DNA of 64,000 nucleotides from Membranipora membranacea (taxonomy: Eukaryota; Bryozoa; Gymnolaemata; Cheilostomatida; Membraniporidae), in contig OU612071.1 of the NCBI GenBank assembly GCA_914767715.1, forward strand, positions 7,237,493 through 7,301,492. Direction: 5' to 3'. The translations under genes and the position numbers were made by a program. Shown here in pieces: positions 47,006 to 58,600 of this stretch (within the stretch, counting starts at the first letter, position 1; each line of letters begins with the position of its first letter). The notes under the pieces were generated by a model. The model worked only from the letters and a program-made list of their open reading frames with translations, was not told where the DNA came from and did no database searches.

Positions 47006-47272
47006 TTGCCTGACTGCCATGATAATGTAGCCTCAGACTTGGATTATGTGTATGCTGATGACTGTGATTTCAGTGATGAGACGATACCCTCTATGTGCTG
47101 CATTGTGAGACCTGAGGCCAAACGCTGCAGTGGGAAGATTATTGTGCCACAACATATATCAGTCTGGGGACGGAGATTCTGCAAGTCTCATGAGTATTTA
47201 CAAATATTAGAATTGTTGCAACCTACCGGATCGGGTAGATACATCAGCAGAAGCGTTGATGCTGACCGATGA
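47006..47272 (+). CDS. Hypothetical ORF with a C3Hc3H-like zinc-site pattern
   Basis: An 88-codon frame with CCIVRPEAKRCSGK and then RRFCKSHEYLQ. The spacing C...C...C..H loosely resembles the zf-C3Hc3H domain of chromatin proteins. The 3' part is duplicated without an open frame at about 48357-48505. No flanking exons could be confirmed, so it may be a relic exon. Confidence 0.25.
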   Translation: MPDCHDNVASDLDYVYADDCDFSDETIPSMCCIVRPEAKRCSGKIIVPQHISVWGRRFCKSHEYLQILELLQPTGSGRYISRSVDADR

Positions 47273-49380
47273 AAGAGTTTTCATTATTGAACATAACTGA
47301 GCTGGAATCTCTGAATGCTCTTTAGCCAAGTGTTTGATCTCGAAATAATTATGTAAATAAGTCAGTGTCACATAGTGAGCATCATCATACTGAGCTCGTG
47401 AGCACAGATCTCAGTAGCGGAGAGTTAATGTGGTGACTCCATAACCCGGAATCCCACAATATCTTTAACATGCACTGAGACAGTTTTAGGTTATGTGAAC
47501 TTGTTCGGCAACTAACTATAGTATTGTTAACTGAGTGTAGTTAATTCCAGATTAAATTTTGGGGCAGACTGTTGCAATCAAAACTGACCTACTATAAAAT
47601 TCGAAACCATGTGAAGAAATATGTGTGCAGACAATCCTGAAGTTGTTAGAGCTTTGTCTAGCCCAGAGCCTTATGATTTGATGGCAAGGCAATTTTTCTT
47701 CCAGCCAGCTAGTTCGCTGCTAACAATTTATAGTACTACGACACATGCAACAACTCTCTTGTTCTGTTATTAATTTTTTATTGAATTCATGCTTTTGAGA
47801 ATTCTGGTAGTCTGCGGACAGCAGGTGGAAGTGAGAGGATTTATAAAGTTAAAAAAACAAAATAATGTTTGGGTGATAAGGTAGGCAATAAATTCGCCGA
47901 GCAAACAGACATTTGTGATTATTTTTATTTTTAAGGCTCCATTTATTTAATCTAGTCAACAGTAATTTAGTGTCATAAAAAACTTTGATCTTTAAACTAG
48001 AATATTATTTGTCAACATAAACCTCTTCAGAACATTGATGTTGGCACAAGGCAGGGCCATATCCTAGTATACGGCCACAAGGGCCTGACCGGGCCACTCA
48101 TCTGACCCCTGTGTTTGCTGAAGCTGGATTGAGTCGATCTCCCTCAGAATGTAACACATTATTAAGATACAAGCAGCTGCCTTGTGAATTAAAAGTGGAA
48201 TATTCATGTCCTGTTAAATTCAATTAGGGAAAATTCTCTCTTATCCAGCTGACGAGCACCTTGATTGCATGGTGAGATAGATCATAACGAACAAAATCCG
48301 AGGCCAGCCCTTAATGACATTAGGAATGGTGGCCTTTTCCCTAGACGGTCGTTTACGGTTCTGCAAGACTCATCTGTATTTACAAATATTAGAATTGCTG
48401 CAACCTACCAGATTTGGGAGATATATCAGCAATAACGGTGATGCTGACCAATGAAATACCTTTAATTACTAAACATTACTGAGCTGTGATCTCTGAGTAT
48501 CTCAGATGCAGCCCCAAACAGAAAATCGCTGTCAAAGCTTTTTCATATGTCTAGTGAGTTGTCAATGCTGGGTGTTGTCCTTCGCATGTGATATTGTCGC
48601 ACGGTGAAATGAAGCAATACACAATTTTTTGTTCTCACCTCAATCAGTATGAAAAACGTTGCAAATAAAATTTCAGTTCAAGCATGGAATGTTAGGTGAG
48701 ATTGTCGTCATTCCACGGACCAATTGTGATAAGTATAACCTACAAGGAAGAGGCGGAACAAGTTCATTCACATAACAGAGGTTTGACCTTGACACATGTA
48801 GTTGCAGTTTTTATGCCACAACCATAATGCACTGTATGACCATGAGAGTTCAGAGAACTGCTTATTGTGTGTTTGTTCATTATTCATACTTTTTTAAAAA
48901 GACATTCATTGCAAACACCCTCTCACTTCTATCGGTTCAACTTAACGCAGCGGAAAGTGAGCTGAACCACGAATACCACATCTTCTATACAGGGCCCTTT
49001 ATATGCTGAGTGGATACCTTTATTTGGGAACAAACTATAGTACAGGGAGCAGTTTGGATAAATTAGGGCCCAATTTCAGGTCAGACAGTCGCAACAAAAC
49101 TGACCAGACAATAAACTCAAAAATACTACAACAACAGATTCATGTGCATATAATCCCAAAGTCTTTAGGACCTTAATAAGCCAAGAGCTTCATGTTTTTG
49201 GTAGCAGCCAAATGTCTCTTCCTTCAAACTGGTTTTCTATTTTTCATATATAATGATAAAACCCCTCTTGCCCTGCCCTTGATTGAATTCATGCTGTTCA
49301 GCATTCAGCAAGACTGCAGAAATGTGAGGAAATGGAATGCCACGCAATAAATTTGCCGAGCAGCATGTCATAAAACAGAT
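47165..49380. repeat. Direct segmental duplication, about 0.75-1 kb units
   Basis: Segment 47165-47910 is repeated, diverged and with indels, at about 48355-49380. Shared blocks include TATTTACAAATATTAGAATT, TGATGCTGACC(A/G)ATGAAA, TTGATTGAATTCATGCT-like and CAATAAATT(C/T)GCCGAGCA. No gene is recognised in either unit apart from the small ORF at 47006. Confidence 0.72.
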
Positions 49381-49649
49381 CTTTGAACTTTCGACTTATC
49401 GATATTATTCCTTCCCACAAATAATGTTCTGATATGTAATGATGCTGATACTTGTTTGTTGGCTTGAATGGCACATATGCCAAGAACAGCCATAAGGCAT
49501 GAAAAAGGGAATAAAATTATGATCCTGCCATTTTTGGAATAGGTCCTTCTAATCTGATCTTAGTCGCATCTAATTCTTTTGCGTAACGGAACACAGCGGG
49601 TAAATTCTTTTTGTGCGCGAGAGCTACTTATCGGTGAGTTTTTTTGAGT

Positions 49650-50280
49650 GGCTGAAATTATTCAGGGCATAAATTGCGCTAATTTAAAAAAAGGTTTAGG
49701 CTGAAAATATTTAGGCAAAAAAATACACTAATAAGGTTAATATATAATAGCTATATTTAGAGGGTCGCACCAACCGCACTCCAGCGCTCAGCCTCCATTA
49801 AAGCTGAAGATATTTAGGCGAAAAAGTACACTAATAAGTTAAATACTAATATAATAGGCAAATTTAGAGGGTCGCACCAACCGCACTTGTGCGCTCAGCC
49901 TTCTGAGAGGTTGAAAATAGTTAGGCGAAAAAATACACTAAGGTAAATATATATTAGGCAAATTAAGAGGGTCGCACCAACCGCACCCATGCGCTCAGCC
50001 TTCTGAGAGTTTGAAAATATTTAGGCGAAAATATACACTAAGGTTAATATATAATAGCCAAATTTAGAGGGTCGCACCAACCGCACTCTTGCGCTCAGCC
50101 TTCTGAGAAGTTGAAAATATTTAAGTGAAAAAATACACTAAGGTAAATATTCAATAGGCAAATTTAGAGGGGCGCACCGACTGCACTCATGCGCTCAGCC
50201 TTCTGAGAGGTTGAAAATATTTAAGCAAAAAAATACACTAAGGTTAATATATAATAGCCAAATTTAGAAGTTGCGAAAAA
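49650..50280. repeat. Five-unit ~100-bp tandem array
   Basis: Units at 49759, 49867, 49967, 50067 and 50167 each carry GAGGGTCGCACCAACCGCAC, then GCGCTCAGCC, then GTTGAAAATATTTAGGCGAA and AAATACACTAAGGT(T)AATAT. The last three periods are exactly 100 bases. The GC-rich core is more conserved than the AT-rich spacer. Confidence 0.93.
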
Positions 50281-50289
50281 TTATATAAA

Positions 50290-53200
50290 GCGCTTATGTG
50301 TGGGTAAGGATTAAAAAACAATCAGGATCAGCTTGTTGTGTATAATAAAAGTGGGCTAACTGATAATAGTTCGAGGAACATTATCAGTAAAGTCGACCTA
50401 GACGCTGATGTAAATTAACAAGACTTTGATGTAAATTAACAAGACGCCGATCGAGCCAGAAGGACGAAGAGGAGAGTGAAACTATCAATGGAGACCAGCT
50501 GAAGATGAATGTAAAAGAAACTTAGCTAAAGATATTCGACCTTTGACCTGACTGCAGACTGCCCATCATTATGTCTATCTCCTAGTTGCGGGGTAAACTT
50601 CATAACACAGGTACACCAAGAAAACGCTATTGCTTGTTACAAAGTGAGAACTTTCTTAAAATGAGGGATAGTAAGTTGCAGCCTGACTATCCCCCTCAAC
50701 TATTGGGATGAACATAGGCGTATACAGCACTCAAGATTATTGCTTATTGCTATCTCTGAATCCATCTTGTGATCAATAAGGTTATCAGTAATATTCTTAA
50801 TGTGGCATCATGAGGATTTAGTGAATGACGATCAAAGCAAGTGCCTGATGAGTGATGGGAAATAACCAGCAGTTAATAACCTGTCATAGGATGTGGCTTA
50901 GTTGGTCTAGGAGATAATTTGAGTTAAATTTGGCAGGATAAAGAGATATTTTGAGAAAAAAGAAAACAATTTCAAACGACAGCAAAGACATTTACCCAGG
51001 CAATTGGTAATACATTTATAGATTTATAGCTGCATTGAAGCTTTGTTGGGTACGGAAAAACTAGAAATAATTAAAAGTACACAGAGTCTGGCGGATGAGA
51101 TAAATCTCAATCCAAATTTGGTCTGAGGATAACAAAAATATATGAGTTCTTGGTATTAAATTTAAGCAAAAGATTATGGCAAATTTTTCCTCTACTCTAA
51201 TCATGTAAGAAAATATGGTTGGTTTGAGATTGAATATATTTTAGATGCAACGAAAATATAATAAATATAGTTCAATATTGGTTGGTAAAGAAAGCGTAAA
51301 CTGTGCCACATGACACTTCGTTTAGGGTTGCCAACCCTTATCAGCGTAACCAACTGCTGACCTCGATCAGTTCAAAACGAAACAATTGCAGGGAATAGCT
51401 GGGTCCTTGTACCAGCGCAGAGCATAACAGTGCGCAAATGTCACCTGACCTACACAGCCGCAGGGAAAATAATGGTCCTCACACCAAGCAGAGCAAATCA
51501 GGGCATATCAGAGCGTAAACGTCACTGGACCTACAAATTGGTAGAGAAAAAGATGATCACTCATTCAAGGCTGATGTATCATCAGAGAAGGGTCTACATA
51601 GGACAATAGGGAATAATTCTAGAATTGAAAAACTCCAATGTCAACAGTCATTCTGGATATGCAAGACTCATCACTTGATAGGGGCGAAGAATTGTCTATG
51701 TACACAGGCTGTGACCCAAAGTCAGAAAGATCGGTGTACTAGCAATATGCATTCAACCTACTGGAAATGGGAAGGCTCTCATCCCACAAACAATAGGAAT
51801 AAGGCAGTTGTCAACTTAGAATGAGATATATGTATGTTTAAGGGTTATCCTTTCTTGTAAAAAATGAAGAAAAATAACAATCTGCTGAAATCTCGTTTTT
51901 TTGGAGATAAAGCTTATAATTGTGCATCTTTTTTACCCTCAGACCTTATTAATAATGGATATGACTGCGCTCTTTTTGTGCATGGTTGTTCTTATTCGAA
52001 ATCATAATTCTAAGCATGCATAAGAAAGATCATCTCTCACCAACAAAATGGGGCTCCACGCATATTTTACTGAAAGTTGAAGATTGAGTGTTTTAAGGTT
52101 GAAGAAAAGATTGGTCAATTTAAATGAAAAATCAATATAAGATTTTAGACTATAATTCAGTCCAACAATTTGGAGTTCGCTATTCAGGTTAGGTGTTTTG
52201 GACACAAAACTCTAAACAATAACAAACTCAAGTTCATCAGCCAATCAAAACAGAACCAAAACTCAAGAAAATGGGTTTTTCTAAGCAGAAATGAGTAGAT
52301 AACACCACAGTCCAGTTGATTTGAAGAATTTATTCTGAAGATGGAGTTTTAAAATTGAAGATTGCTCTATATTCTCTGAAGAAATTGAAGACAGCTTTGT
52401 GTGCAGGGAGCTCCACAAAATCGACATCAAAGTTACACGTTCTGCACTAGGTTCAACATTTCTTTTAATGTTGTTTTGCATTAGAATAAATCATGTTAAT
52501 ATGGAAAGAGACGCTGAAGAACATATCAACTATCGAAATAGAAATGTTTTTAGTAAATACCAACAATTCATACAAAATCTCCTTCCCCGGTAGGAAGTTT
52601 ACACTGGAATTATAGCCTTCTGTCCTTCGGCGCAATGCAACCTTTCTTCCATCAATTTATTAGAGGGGAGCATCCTCCATATATCGGCTAAATACCATGC
52701 CTGCAATTAGGACTAGCATTATTTCTAAATTGAAATATAATCCTTTGACAAAAATCCACAAGTAGCTCGATGCACACTGATTTAAGTTATTTAGAAAAGC
52801 AAAAAGAACATTGTATGTCCAAATTAGCTGTGGTCCTAGTTAAGAGACACATAGAACTCTGACCAATGCAAATGAGTCACCGTAAACATTATAGGAGGGA
52901 GCAGAAATCATAATAAACTAATGATGTGACATACAGATATTGATACTTAAGATTCCAAACAATGCCCAAAGGAAAATCTTTTTAGTCAGGCGATTACAAA
53001 GGCATATTTCACAGGCCTGCTCCTAATCATAGCGAACATTGTCTGCTGCTAGAGAACGTAACATTGTTTGGTAGCTATCCTCATACAGCAAAATTATTCT
53101 CAATAAATTCCATTCTCTGTTGCCAGTAAATTAGCCATTGACTATTATCAAGACTTTACCAAATCAGCTCACCCTGAGTAATCAATCAAGGCCAAAGAAC

Positions 53201-53600
53201 CGAACACATGTTAAGGTAGTTACCCTTCCCTACCTGGGAGAAATATAACTCAATAGTGAGAAGCAGCAGTCTCAGATTGTCTTGTTCGCTTGAACATAGT
53301 GGTTGAAATTAATAATTGAATAAACCTTATCTTTCAATAGGCCTATTTGTGTACAAAACTAAATAACATCAATATTATCCTTATTGAGAGCTCGAATATC
53401 ACTAAACATGAAAAATCGAAAAGATGGGACCACTAGATCTCAAGTTAGTATCCCATGCAAAGCTCCTGTGTTAAATTTATCTTTTATATGTCATATCGTC
53501 ATATTGCTTGTAAGAAGGTAGAAGATGCAAAACAAACACAATTGAAATTGAACCAACAGTATAATGAACTTGACGACTTTGCAGGTTTAATAAGGATACA
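50290..53600. other. Intergenic region
   Basis: No supported exon on either strand. It contains the two-unit repeat at 51394-51555 and the dispersed repeat near 53505-53575. Open frames here are short and featureless. Confidence 0.5.
51394..51555. repeat. Two-unit ~80-bp tandem repeat
   Basis: AGCAGAGCA...CAGTGCGCAAATGTCACCTG...CCTACACA and AGCAGAGCA...CAGAGCGTAAACGTCACTGG...CCTACAAA are adjacent diverged copies. Confidence 0.65.
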
Positions 53601-54604
53601 GACATAGCTAGTTCGAAGACCTTGTTTGGGGCTGCTATTTTGTACCACATCTTATTTTCCGCATTTTATTTTATCATGTGAGCGATCTACAGCTTTAGAC
53701 TCCAAATATTGAGGAAGTTATGGGCTCTCAAACTTCCAGGGTGATCACCTTCAGTTAGCATTGGGAATCAGCGGGCACACCGTGTGGGTCGTCACAACTC
53801 GTCATATTTATTATAATAAGACCACTCCAAATTAATACCTTGATCTAGATGACAGTATGAAGATTTGTAGGTGGAGGGAGGTGTTTTTTTATTTTATATT
53901 TTAGCCCTACAAAACAGCTGGAGGTAAAATAGTTTTTCATTTTATCCATCTACCCTGAACTCAAGTGGATGAAAATTCTATTTTATTTTCTCTCTCCATT
54001 TCACATGCACAAATATTAAATGGTTGAGTTTGCCACATCGCCAGTGTTTGATAATGCAATGCCACAAACTCACATTGCAAGCCAGCTGAGCACTAAAAGT
54101 CTAGCATAAGGCATATATGATTCAGATAACAGTTCTTTAGTCTGCCTGTTATAACCATGTACTTTCACAATGTTTGCATACAAATAAGTAGCCAATGACA
54201 CAAGAGTAGCAAGCCACGCCTCCTATATACCCTGAGCCAAATTTTGTTATTTGTAAAATCCATGATGAACCATGAACATATGAAGGAAAATTGTATAGAA
54301 AGTTTTACTTTCGTATTTCTTGTTTTCATCCATATTGGGTCACTACTCACCATATGTAATAAAATTATATATCATGCATACCATGTGCATACATATAGGG
54401 AGTTTACAGGCATTCAGGGGTATACATTGTATATTTTACTTGGTCAATTGACCAGGAGGTAAAATATTTCATCATTTTATGACTATCACCAATTGGCGTC
54501 TGGCAGTATTTTGATTTTATCAGGGCTCTGAAAAGGTTGCGGGCGTTCATCTAGATCAAGAAATTAATTTGGAGTGGCCTAATAATCACGCACAAATTTC
54601 AGAC

Positions 54605-54668
54605 CTAGGTAGGAATCGAACCTGGGTATTTCATACCAGCATGCAATGCGGCTCCCATCACATCACTA
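54605..54668 (-). repeat. tRNA-like segment within the foldback (minus)
   Basis: The minus strand ends in a B-box-like CCAGGTTCGATTCCTACC after ATGGGAGCCGCATTGCATGC. No acceptor stem forms, so it is read as a SINE-like tRNA relic. Confidence 0.4.
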
Positions 54669-54689
54669 GGTACAGCTCGGTCAGCCTGT

Positions 54690-54760
54690 AGACAATATAG
54701 CTCAGCCTTAGCGGCGCTGCCTTCTTGGCAATTTTGTCCTGGGTTCGAGACCCTCTATAT
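54690..54760 (+). repeat. tRNA-like segment within the foldback (plus)
   Basis: TATAGCTCAGCCTTAGCGGC is A-box-like, and CCTGGGTTCGAGACCC is a good B-box about 30 bases later. An acceptor stem is not formed. Confidence 0.45.
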
Positions 54761-55189
54761 CTCTGAAAATTTTGATCATCATCCTATCCTATATCAGAAT
54801 AAGTATGATGCGTTGTGACATCCCACACAGTGTGCCAGCTGATTCCTAATGCCGATAGACTGCCGTCACCTTGGAAGTTTGAGAGGCCCATTAATTCCTC
54901 AATAATTGGATTTTAAAGCTGGAAATCACTCACATGATAGAATAAAATATGGAGAATAAGATGTGATACAAAATAACAGCCTCAAACTAAGTCTTTAAGG
55001 TAAGTAGCCAAAGAGGGAATATTTCCAGTATCAAGCCACCAAAGAAGCCATTTTGTTACCAGGAAATAAATATCAATTAACGCTTTTAAATGTGAACAGC
55101 TACTCAAGAAAGTTAATTCAGTTTCCCTTAAAAGAAGAAAGTAGATTTAAAAGCGCTGTTAGTGATTCTGTTACCCGTAACCATAGCTG

Positions 55190-55345
55190 TGGCAACTCGA
55201 GAAAAATCGGGTCAACTCAACTCGACGACACTGCCAACTCAACTCAAATCAAATCAGCCCATTTATTTCAGATAGCATTTCAAATCAAACTCAATTCAAC
55301 AGGAACGCAACTCAAATCACGAATCATACGATTCCGAGTTACAAC
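55190..55345. repeat. Left subterminal CAACTC repeats of the hAT element
   Basis: Repeated short motifs CAACTCAACTCG, CAACTCAAATC, CAATTCAAC and GCAACTCAAATCACG. Such subterminal motifs are typical transposase-binding arrays in hAT elements; that role here is inferred. Confidence 0.65.
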
Positions 55346-55584
55346 TCTTGATCAACTCATTGTGCCGAATGAAGGTATTTTTTGACTAACAACTACTTAT
55401 TATCATAGTACTGTATTAAGTCTGATAACAGCGCTGTCTGTCGACTAATTCAGAAATGCAAAATTTCATTGCTTTAAGTTATCATAGCTAGCAATCGTTG
55501 TAGCGTTGATCTCATTGTGTTGATTATTGACTTTGCATCTCTTATTAAATAACAAACTGCGATAAAACAAACTGGTTATGAAAG

Positions 55585-55590
55585 TTTATT
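55585..55590 (-). terminator. Polyadenylation signal AATAAA of the hAT transposase
   Basis: AATAAA on the minus strand about 95 bases after the transposase stop codon. Confidence 0.5.
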
Positions 55591-55683
55591 AAAATTTTAC
55601 TATCATCAACACCTGAAGGTAAAATAAAAGTTAACTTAGATTCAATTACAAGTCAAATAGCCATTTAACCTTCCAACACAAGT

Positions 55684-58600
55684 CTACATCTTGTTGCACT
55701 TCAGCACCGTGAGAGTGTCAGCGACCATAGACCCGCGCCTTGCTGACAATATATGACCTCCTGTAGAGAAAACTCTCTCTACAGGGGCTGATGAAGCGGG
55801 TACCAAAAGAAACTGAAGAGCTACTCTACGAAGTCGTAACATACGATTCTCTGTCTGCCAGTGTCGGACTGCATTAACTTTCTTCCCCCCTGAATGTATA
55901 GCTAAGAACTGTGTGACCTCATCGGCTGAGGTGACACCTTGAGCTTGATTACATCTCTGCTTCTCAAATCCGGCGAAGAGAGAAGGCCTTCCGTCTTCTT
56001 CTGGTATGCTTGTTACCTGTGACAGTGACTCCTGAGATTGAGTTAGACTCCCAAACATGGTGACATCCCATATGGAGTCCTGAAGAAGTTCTAGAAAATC
56101 ATGAAAAAATCGTGTAACATACACTCGCATCCATATTCACAATAGCAACTCAGGGTATACGGGATGACAATGATAAACGAAAGGATAGGTTCATAAGCCT
56201 TGGAGTTTTCATAATAGATACCAAAAACCCACATGTGTGACAATCATTTTAGACTTTCTTTAGGATTTGTCAACAGCTTTTATTGATAGTGATGAGAACA
56301 GGGGGTTGTGAGTAAGAAGAGAAAGCCCACCAATGAAGAATACATAAAAAAGAGCAAGGCTTATTTTAGCTAGAACAAAATAATAAAACGAAAGCTGTCT
56401 GTCTGTTGCTGGCTTGTCACAAATCCCGGACACATGTTACGAACTTGTCATATATAGGTCAAGCTTGGTGGGTTTTTCCTTCCAGCGTGTTTGTGATAGC
56501 CTCGTGAATTATCAAAAATTAAAAAGAAACAGTGTTAATAGATGAAAGGGCAAATATTTGTGAGCATTGTACCTTGAACCCTTGGCAGCATTTGTGTCAC
56601 TTGTCCCACTGACAGGCTATAGCGGAGGAAATTCATTCCGTAATATGGGTCCAAGATTGTCGAGAGCAGGTATATCTTATGACCAAATGGTGCCTGTAAA
56701 ACAAAATTTTATTCGGGCTGGATAGGGTTGCATTCACTTATACTTGCCATTCAAATACTAGCAAAAGATTAATCAGACAACATATTATCCTTGAAAAACT
56801 AGATGCCAAGCAAAACTTAAATTCTGCATGTGTTGGAAAAATTCTGAGCTGGTGAGGTCCCCATAAAGTATGTGGCAGCTTTCATTCCTAAGCAATAAAT
56901 GCATCTGTATTTGCTACAATTAGTAGTGTCTGGTTAGGACGGTATGTGTCTTGTGTCACGGATACATTTATATCTATAGTATGAGTTGTACGTTTGCGGT
57001 GTCATATGTTTAGCAACATACCTTCACAGGTAAAGTTACATCAGGTTTTAGGAGTTTGAACAGTCCCTCAAATCTACTTTTCAGACTGGTTGTTAGGGTT
57101 TTCTGGAAGGTCTTCAACTGAACTGTGGTAGTCTCTTTCAGGTGTCTCAGCAGGAGGACTACAGAAGGCATCACTTGAGATACCGTGACGTTCTACAAAG
57201 TCAGGAGAATATTATTAATTCGCTATCATCAAGCACTTCTATGTGAAATATTTTTAAGAGCATGATGATGTAGGATTTTTTGTGTTGTGGCATATACTAT
57301 CCATTATCCTAGCAGACACAAGAGGTGAAGTCACGGTAGCTTGGATTGTTTAGTAAATCAGTGCGGTGGAATCATATCATATAATCTTTATACCTTTGAA
57401 ATGCAAGTATACCTGAGTTTGACATGATCTACACATCTTATGCCAACAAAGACAGAACAGCATTTTAGACTCACCTTTTCTCCTTGAGTCTTTTGTGTAA
57501 TCTCATAAAAGGAATTGAGGATCTTCAGAAAGTCTTTCAGCTGTTCAAGCTCCCGAGGTGTAAGCTTAGCTACCGTATGCTTACTGGCATCTAGCGCTTT
57601 GTTAAACTTCTTCTGATCTAGTTTCTCTATCCTTAGCAGCTGGATGAACGTGGAATTCCATCTTGTGTCTCCGGCTTGAGGAATACCTGCGGTCTCCCCA
57701 AACTCCACTTCAAACGCATTCTGCCAATCACAATTATAAATTGCATGTCAACTTTTTTATAGCTGTTTAATGAACTAATAAGATATAAGATATAATAATC
57801 TTCCATGTAGCTGAAAAATAGCGGTGAAAATTCACACATTGCTTGATGAGCATCATATTGAGAAGGGATGAAATGAATAATGTCTACTTCAATGGTTCAA
57901 CAAGTCTTCAAAATCTTATTTCCCACCTTATTTCAAAATCACATGATATTTCATTGTAAGCTTACCTTAAACGCAGTGGATGTGTGGAGTAGTGTACTCA
58001 GACGGGTACATTTCGTCAATACAGAGTTGCCTTTTACCGTTTTTAAACCATCATTCACAACAAGCTGAAGGCTGTGGCTAAAACAGGGGAGATGTACATG
58101 TAACTCGATGTCACCGTCGACCATCGCTGGAAGATCAACGCTGCTCCACAAGTCTTTGTCAGCCACAAACGGAGCATCCTCCTCAGATTCTGAATCTGAT
58201 TCGCCCTCTGTGTTTGGTTTGAGATAGAAATGCGTTTGGAAGGCCTTCTTCATATTGGAGGCATTATCACTTGTTATGTAGGTAACCTTCTCTGTTATCT
58301 CAAAGTCATCGAGAATCTGGGCAAGCTCCTTCCTAATGTTATCACCAGTATGTGCGTCTGAAATATAAAGAAAACACTAAGAGCCCATTACAATGGAGCT
58401 CATGTAACTAGAATCTCAAGGGACCAGAGAAAAAGGTTACGAGTTATGAGTAAAAGTCTGATTTATGCCCAGCAGATTAACACTAGATGCGACGGGACCC
58501 TTTCATTTTGTCTTAGTAGGTCCGAAGGCACAAAATCCGGTAATACCGATACTATACTACCAAAATCACATGGGGTAATTTCATAAGTTCAATCCAGCTA

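Larger units (their letters stand above)
53612..54999. mobile_element. 1.4-kb foldback element with nested inverted arms
   Basis: The left arm from 53612 (TTCGAAGACCTTGTTTGGGG) runs about 220 bases and is matched in reverse complement by 54785-54999 (ending CCTCAAACTAAGTCTTTAAG). A second inner pair, ACCACTCCAAATTAAT near 53821 and ATTAATTTGGAGTGG near 54567, is nested inside. The interior has no transposase. Two tRNA-like segments lie in the right half. Its termini match the 114-bp mini-element at 13262-13375. Confidence 0.85.

Noticed and set aside
49650-50280. CRISPR-like array of regular repeats
   Set aside because: Units are 100 bases with diverged, non-unique spacers in a spliced eukaryotic genome.
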